Shown here piece after piece: positions 28,566-42,335 of a DNA stretch of 45,334 nt; the first letter of the stretch is position 1, and each line of letters opens with the position of its first letter. Both the position numbers and the translations under genes were made by a program. The DNA is from an uncultured Ruminococcus sp. (GTDB lineage Bacteria > Bacillota > Clostridia > Oscillospirales > Acutalibacteraceae). A model generated the notes under the pieces. It ran no database searches. It had not been told where the DNA came from and saw nothing but the letters and a program-made list of their open reading frames with translations. The DNA is taken from positions 1 to 45,334 of the forward strand of contig CAJOLF010000002.1 of assembly GCA_905235295.1 (NCBI GenBank). The letters run 5' to 3'.

Positions 28566-29681
28566 ATGAAGGTAAAAAGCTTAAAATTTCAGAATTTCAG
28601 AAATTTAGAGGACTGCGTAATCTACCCCTGCGAGGGAGTAAATATTATTTACGGCGACAACGCCCAAGGTAAAACCAATATTATCGAAGCTCTTTGGCTG
28701 TTTTGCGGAGGTCATTCATTCAGAACCGCAGGCACAAGGGAAATGATAAAATGGAACACCGACTTTTCAAGGCTTGAATGTGAATTTTTCGGTCAGGACA
28801 GGGAACAGAAGGCGAGCATCGGTTTTTCGGGCTCAAAAAAAATCGTCAGCATAAACGGAGTTGAAAAAAATTCTTCATCAGCGCTGATAGAAAAGTTTTG
28901 CGCCGTAGTGTTTTCTCCCGAAAATCTCAGCCTTATTAAAAGAGGTCCGGGGGAAAGAAGAAATTTTATTGACAGCGCCATTTGCCGCGAAAAATTAAAA
29001 AACGCGGTGACTTTATCTAATTATAACCGTCTTATCGCTCAGAGGAACGCCCTGCTGAAGGATGTTCTGAAAAATCCGGGACTTGAGGATACACTTGATA
29101 TCTGGGATACTCAGATTATCAGGCTCGGCGCGCGGCTTACAAAACAAAGGCTTGAATTTATTGACCTTATTTCAAAAAAAGCCGCCGAATATCACAGCGG
29201 AATATCGGGCGATAAAGAAAAGCTCAAGCTGAAATACATTTCAAGCGTTTCCGCAAAATCAGGCGACAGCGAGGAAGAAATTGAGCAAAAGTTTTTTGAA
29301 AGGTGCAAATTAAACAGACAAAATGAGATTGTCTGCGGAGTAACCCTTTCAGGTCCGCACAGGGACGACGTTGAGGTTATTATCAACGGAAAAAACGCAA
29401 AGACGTTCGCTTCTCAGGGGCAGCAGCGAAGCGCTGTTTTGTCGCTAAAGCTCGCGGAAGCCGCGGTTTTGAGAGAGCGGATGGGGGAGGAGCCCGTAAT
29501 TTTGCTCGACGATGTTTTGTCGGAGCTTGACAGCGGCAGACAGGATTATCTGCTAAATGAGCTTGAGGGTTGTCAGGTTTTTATCACCTGCTGCGAGAGG
29601 TCAAACAGAGAGCAGTTAAAAAAAGGCAGCGTTTTCCTTGTGGAAAACGGAAAAATAAAGGAAATGCCGCAAAATTCGTGA
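28566..29681 (+). CDS. recF: DNA replication/repair protein RecF
   Basis: LKFQNFRNLED, IIYGDNAQGKTNIIEALWL, ASQGQQRSAVLSLKLAEA, LLDDVLSELD. Confidence 0.97.
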   Translation: MKVKSLKFQNFRNLEDCVIYPCEGVNIIYGDNAQGKTNIIEALWLFCGGHSFRTAGTREMIKWNTDFSRLECEFFGQDREQKASIGFSGSKKIVSINGVEKNSSSALIEKFCAVVFSPENLSLIKRGPGERRNFIDSAICREKLKNAVTLSNYNRLIAQRNALLKDVLKNPGLEDTLDIWDTQIIRLGARLTKQRLEFIDLISKKAAEYHSGISGDKEKLKLKYISSVSAKSGDSEEEIEQKFFERCKLNRQNEIVCGVTLSGPHRDDVEVIINGKNAKTFASQGQQRSAVLSLKLAEAAVLRERMGEEPVILLDDVLSELDSGRQDYLLNELEGCQVFITCCERSNREQLKKGSVFLVENGKIKEMPQNS

Positions 29682-29714
29682 TTAATATTGCCTTAACGGA
29701 GATTAGTTTATTAT

Positions 29715-29966
29715 ATGTATTTGCATTTGGGGAACGACGTTGTAATCAATACCGAAAAAATCGTGGCGATGTTTGACATTGACGCGGTTACGGTGTCAAA
29801 AAAAACGCGGGATTTTTTGGCGGAGGCTCAAAGAAAAGGCGAGGTAATTAATGTTTCCTACGAGCTGCCGAAATCCTTTGTTGTGTGCTCCGAAAAGGGC
29901 AAAACAAGCGTGTATATTTCTCAGCTTTCCACCAAAACGCTTTCAAGAAGAAGGCTGAGTATATAA
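29715..29966 (+). CDS. remB: DUF370 / extracellular matrix regulator RemB-like protein
   Basis: MYLHLGNDVVINTEKIVAMFDIDAVTVSKKTRDFL; recF-gyrB neighbourhood. Confidence 0.85.
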   Translation: MYLHLGNDVVINTEKIVAMFDIDAVTVSKKTRDFLAEAQRKGEVINVSYELPKSFVVCSEKGKTSVYISQLSTKTLSRRRLSI

Positions 29967-30069
29967 AGTAACCGTGGGATTAGCCCGCATTTTGCAAACC
30001 CGTTTTATTTGAGTTTAATTAGAAATTAGTATAACATAAGGTTATGAAAAATTTTTTATGGAGTGAAAT

Positions 30070-30816
30070 ATGAAAAGAAAAAACAGATGTCCGTATTGCG
30101 GAAAAAAGATTTCATACGGGTCAAGATTTTCAAGCAGAAGAAAGGCGGAATATGTCTGCCAACGCTGCGGAAAAGAGAGCAGGGTTGTAATAAATAAACA
30201 GGTAATTCTTGTGTTTATTATCTGCGCTGTCATTTCCGTTGCGTCAATGACGCTCTGGATAATGTTTGATTTGACAAGCAATCCCTTGGGAATTTTGATT
30301 GTAGCTGTTCCGCTGATTATTTTCGGAATAATATCTCCGAATTTTGTCAGATTTGAGCCGCTGAAAAAATACAAGAAATCTATGGAGGCAAAGCGCGCCG
30401 GAATAGAATACTCCGACAACCTTATGATTTCCGAGCTTGATGAAAATTCGGCATATTCTGACAGTTCGGGACAGTTCAAAATAAACAACGATGTGTTTAA
30501 TCAGATAAAGGCGGATCGAAACGCCTCACGAGAAATTAATAACGGAGAAAACTTAGTTTCGGATTCCGAGGAGTCAGAACCGAAAAAAAGGAGCTACGTC
30601 AACGTAGCCGATAACGTTACGGAAAAACATTCGTCGTCGGAGGACGCTCCTCTTAAAAAGATTCACTCGGAGGGTGCGAGAATTAACAGAAGCCGCCATT
30701 ATATTGAAGCTCCGGAAGTTTCGGAGCCGAAAGCGGATGAAAGACCTGTACGCAGTGAGAACAAAAAGCCCGAACGGCAGGAGCCCAACAAATATTCGGC
30801 TAACAGAAGGTTTTAA
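30070..30816 (+). CDS. Zinc-ribbon protein with TM segments and charged C-terminal tail, unknown function
   Basis: CPYCGKK...YVCQRCGKE, two hydrophobic helices, long polar tail. Confidence 0.75.
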   Translation: MKRKNRCPYCGKKISYGSRFSSRRKAEYVCQRCGKESRVVINKQVILVFIICAVISVASMTLWIMFDLTSNPLGILIVAVPLIIFGIISPNFVRFEPLKKYKKSMEAKRAGIEYSDNLMISELDENSAYSDSSGQFKINNDVFNQIKADRNASREINNGENLVSDSEESEPKKRSYVNVADNVTEKHSSSEDAPLKKIHSEGARINRSRHYIEAPEVSEPKADERPVRSENKKPERQEPNKYSANRRF

Positions 30817-30819
30817 ATT

Positions 30820-31134
30820 ATGGCTAAACTGTTTTTGCCGTCGCTGCCGGTTTGTCCGTACTGCAAGACTATTTACAGGTACGGCGACGTGGGAAGTCTT
30901 GTGTTAAAAAGAACAGGAAGCTGCTATCACTGCGGAAAAAGCTTCAAAATTTCAAAGAAAAAACTGCTGATACTGCTTTTGGAATTCTTAATACTGTACG
31001 CGCTGATTGATTTGTTTTTTATCGGCGTAGCAAAGGTTACGCTGGTTGTTTTGTTTATAATCAACGTTCTGCTTGTCGCGGCAGGCATTGTTATGATACC
31101 TTACTACATTATGTTTGTTGAACAGAATAAATAA
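30820..31134 (+). CDS. Small zinc-ribbon membrane protein, unknown function
   Basis: VCPYCKTIYRYGDVG...SCYHCGKSF followed by two TM helices. Confidence 0.75.
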   Translation: MAKLFLPSLPVCPYCKTIYRYGDVGSLVLKRTGSCYHCGKSFKISKKKLLILLLEFLILYALIDLFFIGVAKVTLVVLFIINVLLVAAGIVMIPYYIMFVEQNK

Positions 31135-31150
31135 AGAGAGATAGGATTAA

Positions 31151-33145
<1,995 letters not shown>

Positions 33146-33171
33146 AAAAGCTTTTATTTGCGGAGGATAAT

Positions 33172-33603
33172 ATGCATTCAAGAAGTTATATTACGGTAAG
33201 ATACGCCGAAACCGATAAAATGGGAATTGCCCACCACTCAAATTACCCGGTGTGGTTTGAGGTAGGCAGAACCGACTATGTAAAAATGTTCGGAACAACC
33301 TATTCCGATATGGAAAAAGCGGGCGTTATGCTTCCGCTTGTAAATTTAACCTGCCACTTCAATTTTCCCGCTTTTTACGAGGACAACCTGATTGTTCGCA
33401 CGTGGTGCATCAGTATGACCGCCGCGAGAATTGAGTTTGCCTATTCTGTAAAAAGAAAGGCTGAGGACGGAACGGAAACAGAGCTTTGCTACGGCACAAC
33501 GGAGCACGGATTTATTGACTCAAGCACCTTCAGACCTTGCAACGTGAAAAAACGTATGCCTGAGCTTTACTCAAAAATCAACGGCAACATAAAATATATA
33601 TAA
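33172..33603 (+). CDS. Acyl-CoA thioesterase (4HBT / YbgC type)
   Basis: VRYAETDKMGIAHHSNYPVWFEVGRTDYVK. Confidence 0.9.
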   Translation: MHSRSYITVRYAETDKMGIAHHSNYPVWFEVGRTDYVKMFGTTYSDMEKAGVMLPLVNLTCHFNFPAFYEDNLIVRTWCISMTAARIEFAYSVKRKAEDGTETELCYGTTEHGFIDSSTFRPCNVKKRMPELYSKINGNIKYI

Positions 33604-33633
33604 TGAATATTGAAAAGATAACGAGGTAAAAAA

Positions 33634-36141
33634 ATGGATAACGAGCAGCAAGTGAATGAAAAAAGAATAATTGACGTTGACCTGCAAAACGAGATGAGGC
33701 AGAGCTTCCTTGATTATTCTATGAGCGTTATTGTGGCAAGAGCGTTGCCCGATGTTCGCGACGGATTGAAGCCTGTTCACAGAAGAATTCTGTACACAAT
33801 GTATGAAAGAGGACTTGACCCCTCAAAACCGTACCACAAGTGCGCCGATACCGTCGGTTCGGTGCTTGGCGCGTACCACCCCCACGGCGATGCGTCGGTT
33901 TATGACGCTATGGTAAGGCTGGCGCAGGACTTTTCCATGAGATATATGCTTGTTGACGGTCACGGAAACTTTGGTTCGGTTGACGGCGACCCGCCGGCGG
34001 CTTACAGATATACCGAAGCCAAGATGAGCAAAATCTCGATGGAAATGCTCACGGACATAGACAAGGACACCGTTGATTTTGTACCTAACTATGACGACAG
34101 ACTGAAAGAGCCGGTTGTATTGCCGAGCCGCTTTCCGAATCTGCTTGTAAACGGTTCAAGCGGTATCGCGGTCGGTATGGCTACCGAAATTCCGCCGCAT
34201 AATCTCGGCGAAACAATCGACGCCGTCTGCGCCTATATTGACAATCCAGACATTGAACTGCCCGAGCTTATGGAGTATATTCCCGGACCTGATTTTCCGA
34301 CAGGCGGAATCATTATGGGCAGAAGCGGAATCCGCGCGGCTTACGCGACGGGCAAGGGAAAAATTACCGTCCGCGCAAAAACCGAGATTGTAGAAACCAA
34401 AAACGGAAGATTTAAAATTATCGTTACCGAGCTGCCCTACAAGGTCAACAAGGCAAGATTGATTGAAAATATCGCAAACCTTGTTAAGGACAAGCGCATT
34501 GAGGGTATCTCCAATATTGAGGACCACTCCGACCGTATCGGTATGCATATAGAGATTGACGTCAAGCGCGACGCTTCTCCCCAGATTGTGCTGAACCAGC
34601 TGTTTTCCTACACTCAGCTCCAGGTTACCTTCGGAGCGATTATGCTGGCGATTGTTGACGGTCAGCCGAAGATTCTCACGCTCAAGGAAATGCTTGGGTG
34701 CTATGTGGATTTTCAGGAGGATATAATCCGCCGCCGCACAGAGTATGACCTCAAAAAAGCCCAGGACAGAGAGCACATTTTGGAGGGCTTGAAAATCGCG
34801 ATTGACTTTATCGACGAGGTAATTGCGATAATCAGGAACAGCAAGGATTTGCCGTCGGCGCGAACCGCGCTGATGGAGCGCTTTGAGCTTGACGAGGTTC
34901 AGGCGCAGGCGATTGTTCAGATGCGTCTCGGACAGCTCACAAATATGGAGCGCGCCAAGATTGAGGACGAAATCGCTGCGCTGCAGGCAAAAATCAAGGA
35001 TTACCTTGAAATTTTGGCAAGCGAAACAAGAAAGCTTGAAATCGTAAAGGAAGAGATTACCGCAATCAGAAACAAATACGCCGACCCGCGCCGCACGGAA
35101 ATCTGCGCAATCAGCGGAGAGGTTGACATTGAGGATCTCATTCCGCAGGAGGAGTGCGTGCTCACGCTCACTCAGTTTGGCTATGTAAAGCGGCTTTCGG
35201 CGGATACATATAAAATCCAGCGCAGAGGCGGAAGGGGAGTTTCGGGAATGTCCCGCCGCGAGGAGGACGTCGCGACTGAGATGTTCATTATCAATTCTCA
35301 CGACTATGTGCTGTTCTTTACCGACAAGGGCAGGGTTTACAGGCTCAAATGCTATGAGGTTCCCGAGGGCAGCAGACAGTCCAAGGGTATCAATATCGCT
35401 AACCTTCTTCCCATTTCTCCCGAAGAAAACGTAACATCAATGATTCGCGTGCCAGAATTTAACGAGGACAAGTACCTTATTATGGTAACCCGCAAGGGCA
35501 TTGTAAAGAGAATTTCGCTCAACGCGTACAATACCGCGCGCAAGGGCGGACTTATCGCCCTTGAGCTTAACGACGGCGACGAGCTGGCATGGGTAAGAAT
35601 GACCGATGGCAACGCAAACGTTATTGTGGCTACCAAAAAGGGCGTTTCAATCCGCTTTAATGAAACCGACGTCCGCCCAATGGGCAGACTCGCGCGCGGC
35701 GTAAAGGCAATCAGCCTTAAAGAAGACGACGAGGTTGTCGGAATGAGCGTTGTGCGCGACGGAGGACTGGTGCTCACCGTAAGTGAAACCGGCTACGGCA
35801 GACTTTCAAAGCCGGAGGACTACCGTATTCAGACCAGAGGCGGCAAGGGTCTTACCAATTACCACATTGAAAAGTACGGCGAGGTTGCGGCAATCAAGGT
35901 TGTTGACCTTGACGACGATATAATTATGATTTCTCAGGACGGAATCATAATCCGAATTGCCGCGGAGACAATCAGAGTTTGCTCGCGTCCGTCAAAGGGC
36001 GTTACGCTGATGAAGGTCGGCGAGGGCGATAAGGTTGTAACCGTTGCCAGAGCGCCGCACGTTGAGGATACCGCGGAGGATTCCGAGCAAGAAGCTGAGT
36101 CCGAGACAACGGAAGACCAAACCGAAGAAAATCAGGATTAA
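33634..36141 (+). CDS. gyrA: DNA gyrase subunit A
   Basis: [47 protein letters not shown] and other C-terminal blade repeats; acidic tail. Confidence 0.98.
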   Translation: MDNEQQVNEKRIIDVDLQNEMRQSFLDYSMSVIVARALPDVRDGLKPVHRRILYTMYERGLDPSKPYHKCADTVGSVLGAYHPHGDASVYDAMVRLAQDFSMRYMLVDGHGNFGSVDGDPPAAYRYTEAKMSKISMEMLTDIDKDTVDFVPNYDDRLKEPVVLPSRFPNLLVNGSSGIAVGMATEIPPHNLGETIDAVCAYIDNPDIELPELMEYIPGPDFPTGGIIMGRSGIRAAYATGKGKITVRAKTEIVETKNGRFKIIVTELPYKVNKARLIENIANLVKDKRIEGISNIEDHSDRIGMHIEIDVKRDASPQIVLNQLFSYTQLQVTFGAIMLAIVDGQPKILTLKEMLGCYVDFQEDIIRRRTEYDLKKAQDREHILEGLKIAIDFIDEVIAIIRNSKDLPSARTALMERFELDEVQAQAIVQMRLGQLTNMERAKIEDEIAALQAKIKDYLEILASETRKLEIVKEEITAIRNKYADPRRTEICAISGEVDIEDLIPQEECVLTLTQFGYVKRLSADTYKIQRRGGRGVSGMSRREEDVATEMFIINSHDYVLFFTDKGRVYRLKCYEVPEGSRQSKGINIANLLPISPEENVTSMIRVPEFNEDKYLIMVTRKGIVKRISLNAYNTARKGGLIALELNDGDELAWVRMTDGNANVIVATKKGVSIRFNETDVRPMGRLARGVKAISLKEDDEVVGMSVVRDGGLVLTVSETGYGRLSKPEDYRIQTRGGKGLTNYHIEKYGEVAAIKVVDLDDDIIMISQDGIIIRIAAETIRVCSRPSKGVTLMKVGEGDKVVTVARAPHVEDTAEDSEQEAESETTEDQTEENQD

Positions 36142-36189
36142 AAATTTCAGGGCAGTCAGTTTTGACTGCCCTGAGTAATGAGGTTTACT

Positions 36190-36912
36190 ATGTTGAAAAT
36201 AAAAAGGCTCGCGGCTGTGATAGTTTTGTCGGGACTGATGCTGAGCGCCGCGGCGTGTTCGCAGGGAGTCAAGCTCAACATTGAACAGCCGAAAAGTATC
36301 GCAACGGATGATGAAGCGAAAAACGCCGGTACGGAAAACGAGACAGCGGCGGTTGAACCGAGCGACAATGTAAACGGAAAGCGGTTTTCCGTTACGCTTT
36401 ACGAATTTACCGAGCGCTACAATTCCGCAAAAAGACTTCTCGGCGACACAGACCTTATCATCGCCGGAAACTGGCGTGAAAACGGCGAGCCGCAGACCGA
36501 CAACAACGGCATTAAAATTCAATATTATTACTACGACGACTACAACGTGAACATTACCGCCACGGTAGAGGTTGTCAGCGGAAAGCTGATGAATGTCGGC
36601 TGCGGAACAACAACGAGCAACTTTATGGTTCAGGAGGACGGAAAAAACAACAGTGACAACGTGCTCAGAAAGGCTGCGATTATGGCAGAGGCGGCGTGCT
36701 GCTTTGACGAAAACGAGCTTGATAATCTTCAGGATATTTTTTTCCGCATAACCACAGGCACAGAGGATTCCCTTTGGTACGAGGGCTTTGTGTTTTCGCT
36801 CAGCACTCAGGAGGACAAAAGCAACAGCAAAAACAGCATTATGCTGTTCAGGGTTTTTCCTATCAGCTCAGAGCTTAAAAAGAAATGGGAAATAACCGAA
36901 TACAAGCCGTAA
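36190..36912 (+). CDS. Putative lipoprotein of unknown function
   Basis: MLKIKRLAAVIVLSGLMLSAAACSQG lipobox; start chosen after GAGG RBS rather than 36178. Confidence 0.7.
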   Translation: MLKIKRLAAVIVLSGLMLSAAACSQGVKLNIEQPKSIATDDEAKNAGTENETAAVEPSDNVNGKRFSVTLYEFTERYNSAKRLLGDTDLIIAGNWRENGEPQTDNNGIKIQYYYYDDYNVNITATVEVVSGKLMNVGCGTTTSNFMVQEDGKNNSDNVLRKAAIMAEAACCFDENELDNLQDIFFRITTGTEDSLWYEGFVFSLSTQEDKSNSKNSIMLFRVFPISSELKKKWEITEYKP

Positions 36913-36926
36913 ATATCGGCAATATT

Positions 36927-36957
36927 AAAAAAGACCGGAAATAAATCCGGTCTTTTT
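36927..36957. terminator. Bidirectional terminator between convergent lipoprotein genes
   Basis: AAAAAAGACCGGA-AATAAA-TCCGGTCTTTTT. Confidence 0.88.
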
Positions 36958-36958
36958 G

Positions 36959-37744
36959 TCATTCAAGTTTATCGACAGAAATTCTTTTATACTTATAATT
37001 ATCGTATGTCAGGGTATCTCCGCTTACGGAATACGCGGTGGAATTTGTTTCCTCCTTGGTTGTGGTAACAGTAGAGGTGACTTTTCCGTCCTTTGCCGAG
37101 TATTTTGAAAAAGAAAAGCTCAACCCGTTGATGGAATTGTACATAATTCCGCTCTTGTCAAAGTAAAAGTACTCGCCGTTATCGTCGTACCACGCTCCGA
37201 GCAGATTTTCGTCAATAACGGGCTCGGGGTCGGGAATGGGAATAAAGGAGAATGAAGCGAGCTTTGTCATCGTGGTAGTGGCTTTATTCTCAATATTTGT
37301 GAGCACAACGGTGTTTTTATCGTCGGAAAACTCAGAGGTATAAATTCCGTTTATGCCGAACATAAGCTCCGCCGACAGCGTAGTCAGGATATTTCCGCTT
37401 TCGTCCGCAACGGTGTCTGTCGAATAAGTCTCAACATACCCGGTGGTGCCGATTACAAGGTAAACCTTTTTGTTTCCGTTAAACATATATACAAAGTTTT
37501 TGTACTTTGAGCCCTCTCCTTCGGTAATCTGCCAGGCTCCGGCAAAGTCGTCGCCGCTGTAGTTTATTTCATACAGCTTGCTCAAATCCGCCTGTTCGCT
37601 TATGTTCATTTTACTGTCTTCCGTGGTTTCCTCAACCGCCGCGGTAGTAGCGACAAGCTCGTCGCTTTCGCCGCAGCCCGCGAAAACAGAGATTGAAGAT
37701 AATGCCAAAACAGCGCACAGGATTTTTATTAAAGTATTTTTCAT
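36959..37744 (-). CDS. Putative lipoprotein of unknown function
   Basis: LSSISVFAGCGES lipobox; secreted protein. Confidence 0.72.
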   Translation of the reverse strand: MKNTLIKILCAVLALSSISVFAGCGESDELVATTAAVEETTEDSKMNISEQADLSKLYEINYSGDDFAGAWQITEGEGSKYKNFVYMFNGNKKVYLVIGTTGYVETYSTDTVADESGNILTTLSAELMFGINGIYTSEFSDDKNTVVLTNIENKATTTMTKLASFSFIPIPDPEPVIDENLLGAWYDDNGEYFYFDKSGIMYNSINGLSFSFSKYSAKDGKVTSTVTTTKEETNSTAYSVSGDTLTYDNYKYKRISVDKLE

Positions 37745-37972
37745 ATATCAATAGCCTTCCTGCCCAAAACGCGTGATTACGGGCAAAATTTAAATAGTAA
37801 ATGCCGCAAAAAGTGTTCCGTCTGCGCGGCGCTTCTGTTATTAATTTTATTATCTTATTGTAAAAATGTCAATACTAATACTAATACCAAATACTAATCT
37901 CAAACAAAAGCCGGATTGAGATAAAAATGTTGATAAAACACTCAAAAAAACTCATATAATGCAAAATTAGTG

Positions 37973-39521
<1,549 letters not shown>

Positions 39522-39530
39522 TTAATTTAT

Positions 39531-39568
39531 TTGCAGAGACAGTTTGCTTGTTGTCTCTGCAATTTTAT
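39531..39568 (+). terminator. Terminator after guaB
   Basis: TTGCAGAGAC...GTCTCTGCAATTTTATT. Confidence 0.8.
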
Positions 39569-39660
39569 TCTTTAAAACTGTCGAAATATACTTAATTTTT
39601 ATTGATTAAACGAAAAATTTATGTTATTATAAAGAAAAACATAGCATAAGGAGTGTTATT

Positions 39661-40611
39661 ATGTATAGATTAGGCATTGACCTCGGCGGCACAAATATTG
39701 TTGCGGGAGTTGTTGACGAGGAGTATAATATTGTGGCGAAGGCGAGCTGCAAGACTAACGTTCCGCGTCCCGAAAGCGATATTTGCGACAGCATGGCTGA
39801 GGTTGCCCAAAAGGCGGTGGAGAAAGCCGGTATTACTATGGACGAAATCGAGAGCATCGGCATCGGCGTGCCGGGCGCGGTTAACCCAAAAACCGGAGTT
39901 ATTGAATACTCGGCAAACCTGTTTTTCCACAACTGGGAAGTTTCAAAAATGATGAAGGAACGCCTTGACAAAAAGGTTATTATCGAGAACGACGCTAACG
40001 CGGCGGCGTTGGGCGAATACCTCGCGGGCAGCGCTAAGGGCGCCAAAAACGCCGTTGCAATCACGCTCGGAACAGGCGTGGGCGGCGGAATTATCATCAA
40101 CGGCAAAATCTACAGCGGCTCAAACTACGCCGGAGCCGAGCTCGGTCACATGGTTATCGTCAAGGACGGTAAGGAATGCGGCTGCGGAAGAAAGGGCTGT
40201 TGGGAGGCTTACGCCTCGGCGACAGGTCTTATCAACCTCACAAAGCAGAAGATTCTTTCCGAAAAGCTCGATTTCAGCTATATGCTCAAAATTTGCGACG
40301 GCGACATCAACAAGGTCTGCGGCAAAACCGCGTTTGACGCCGCGGCTTCGGGAGATCCCGACGCTCAGGAGGTGCTTGACGAATACTTCGGCTACCTCGC
40401 GACAGGTCTTGTAAACATCATCAACATCTTCCAGCCCGACGTCCTTTGCATCGGCGGCGGTATTTCCAACCAAGGAGAAACCCTTTTAAGCCCGCTCAGA
40501 AAGATTATTGAGGAAGAGCGCTACACTAAGCATAACGACAAGCAGACGGTTCTCTGCACCTGCACCCTCGGCAACGACGCGGGAATAATCGGAGCGGCTT
40601 TTCTCGACTAA
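39661..40611 (+). CDS. ROK family kinase (glucokinase-like)
   Basis: YRLGIDLGGTNIVAGVVDEE; GIGVPGAVNPKTGVI; ENDANAAALGEYLAG; CGCGRKGCWEAYAS. Confidence 0.94.
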   Translation: MYRLGIDLGGTNIVAGVVDEEYNIVAKASCKTNVPRPESDICDSMAEVAQKAVEKAGITMDEIESIGIGVPGAVNPKTGVIEYSANLFFHNWEVSKMMKERLDKKVIIENDANAAALGEYLAGSAKGAKNAVAITLGTGVGGGIIINGKIYSGSNYAGAELGHMVIVKDGKECGCGRKGCWEAYASATGLINLTKQKILSEKLDFSYMLKICDGDINKVCGKTAFDAAASGDPDAQEVLDEYFGYLATGLVNIINIFQPDVLCIGGGISNQGETLLSPLRKIIEEERYTKHNDKQTVLCTCTLGNDAGIIGAAFLD

Positions 40612-40749
40612 AGCTTTTTAAGTCCTCTCCGGAGTGGTATGTTGTTAAGGATTCCGCTTACTACAGAGTTGCTTACAGAAAGTCAACCGATTCAAGCCGG
40701 AATCACACCACTGTTTACGACACGGAATTTGACCTATACTATTCCAAAG

Positions 40750-40786
40750 CCGAGCGTGAGAAATTACGCTTGGCTTTTTTCTGTTT
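40750..40786 (+). terminator. Terminator downstream of the ROK kinase
   Basis: AGCCGAGCGT-GAGAAATT-ACGCTTGGCT-TTTTT (one G:U pair). Confidence 0.75.
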
Positions 40787-40835
40787 GCTCAAAGAGCTTA
40801 AATCTATTTTTCGTTAAATCGTTTGCCTGCGTTTT

Positions 40836-40893
40836 ATAACGTAGGTGACCTGTGTTAGTGGTTCAAATGCGTTTCTGCTCGTTTTATGCGGCG
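40836..40893 (+). repeat. 58-bp direct repeat, copy A
   Basis: ATAACGTAGGTGACCTGTGTTAGTGGTTCAAATGCGTTTCTGCTCGTTTTATGCGGCG; 53/58 identical to copy B, counted by eye. Confidence 0.85.
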
Positions 40894-41058
40894 GTCGCTG
40901 CGGCGACACCGCTACTCGTGCAGATAGCACGGTATAGTAATTAATGTTAAATTCCCGACAGCGAGAAAGCGTAATAAATAAAGGTCGGTATAGCGCTCTC
41001 CTTAAAAACGTCACACTGCACTGTTTTCTTAACGCTCGCAATCAAGTCCCTGCATCTT

Positions 41059-41116
41059 ATAACGTAGGTGACTTGTGTTAGCGGTTCAAATATGTTTCTG
41101 CTCGTTTTGTGCGGCG
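41059..41116 (+). repeat. 58-bp direct repeat, copy B
   Basis: ATAACGTAGGTGACTTGTGTTAGCGGTTCAAATATGTTTCTGCTCGTTTTGTGCGGCG. Confidence 0.85.
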
Positions 41117-41231
41117 TGCTCATAGCTATAAGTTGGCGTGGCTCTCTCCCTAAAAACGTCACACTGTGACGTTTTTACCCGCCTGCGGCGGGCACGGTCG
41201 CCTTCAAGTCCGGTCCCCGTTTGCTGGTATA

Positions 41232-41275
41232 AAAAATCGTAGGTGTACCCTTAAATGGGTACACCTACGATTTTT
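41232..41275. terminator. Perfect 19-bp inverted repeat, bidirectional-terminator-like, at the island edge
   Basis: AAAAATCGTAGGTGTACCC-TTAAAT-GGGTACACCTACGATTTTT. Confidence 0.7.
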
Positions 41276-41387
41276 GGTGCCGGTGACCTTCTTCAAAGTT
41301 CATTTTTTCGCATAAACAGTAACATTTTGTTTGATTAGTAGTGCAGTAGTGGTGCATTAGATCGTATTTTAACTTATGTAAACTAAT

Positions 41388-42335
41388 CTATGCTCCGACT
41401 TCAAGCGGTACGACCAGTTGCTGCTGTTCTTCTTTTTCCCTATTTTGATTTGACATCAATACTTTGTCCATATACTTTTCAGCCAATTCCAGGTTTGCAT
41501 TTGTGTATGAATCAAAAGCATCGCAATACGTATTCATCGTGATAGTGATATCTGTATGACCAAGCAGCTTTTGCAATACTTTTGGCTGCATACCTCCTTC
41601 AATACATCTAGTTGCATATGTGTGTCGTAAACTATGCAGATCAATTTTACCTGAAATAGTATCATCTACAATATCATACTTTTCTAAAGTGCGTGAGAAT
41701 TGACAATTCACCTGATTTGTTGTAATCATTTTACCTTTATGCGTAAAAATCAATCCATCTTTCTTCTCCTGAATGCACTCTAAAAGTAATTCGGTTACCC
41801 TTACGCTCATGGGTAAAACTCTTGTTCCGGCAAATGTCTTTGGCGAATTGTTCAGAACGGCTTGGCCCTTCTCGCCTCTGGAAATTGTTTTATTGACGGA
41901 AATGGTTTTGAATCGCAAGTTGACGTCTTTTATTCCAAGAGCATTGATCTCTCCCATACGCATTCCGGTCAACGTTGATAATAACATTTGTTGACTGTAG
42001 TTAATATCCTCACTGATCAATACTTCAAATAGCTTCTTTTGTTCATCCACTGTCAACGCCCGAACTTTTTCTGTTGCTTTTCTGGACTTCGGCTTCTTCA
42101 TGTCCTCCATCGGATTATGGGTGATGATCTTTCTCTTGACAGCTTCCTTAAAAGTATGCTTGAGCATTTGATAATATTTGTTGATACTCGATTGTGAATA
42201 ATTGATTTGCTTCAACAAATAGTCTTTAATTTGCATTTCGGTAGCAGCTTGCAAAGGAGTGTGAGATATCTCATCTAAGCTAGCTAAAGTTGATAGGTGC
42301 CGGTAATAGGTGCCTTCTTTGATCTCGTTATCCAA
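41388..42335 (-). pseudogene. Tyrosine recombinase/integrase, 5'-truncated remnant
   Basis: Catalytic residues present (TGMRMGE, LHSLRHTYATR, LLGHTDITITMNTY), but the N-terminal arm-binding region is missing; the frame opens only at TTG with an upstream stop at 42357-42359. Confidence 0.8.

Noticed and set aside
36149-36174. AGGGCAGTCA-GTTT-TGACTGCCCT hairpin after gyrA as a terminator
   Set aside because: Good stem but no T-tract; may be an attenuator or RNA stability element, not called a terminator.
40612-40790. Possible coding remnant after the ROK kinase (frame reading ...PEWYVVKDSAYYRVAYRKSTDSSRNHTTVYDTEFDLYYSKAEREKLRLAFF...)
   Set aside because: No start codon or RBS; the C-terminal part is simply the ROK terminator hairpin read as codons.
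40855-41100. GGTTCAAAT strings in the 58-bp repeats resembling a tRNA T-loop
   Set aside because: Flanking bases do not form a T-stem and no cloverleaf could be drawn.
41277-42325. Similar strings GGTGCCGGT...CCTTCTT at ~41277 and ~42297 as possible att repeats of the island
   Set aside because: The second copy is integrase coding sequence (EGTYYRHL) and similarity is short and gapped; likely chance.
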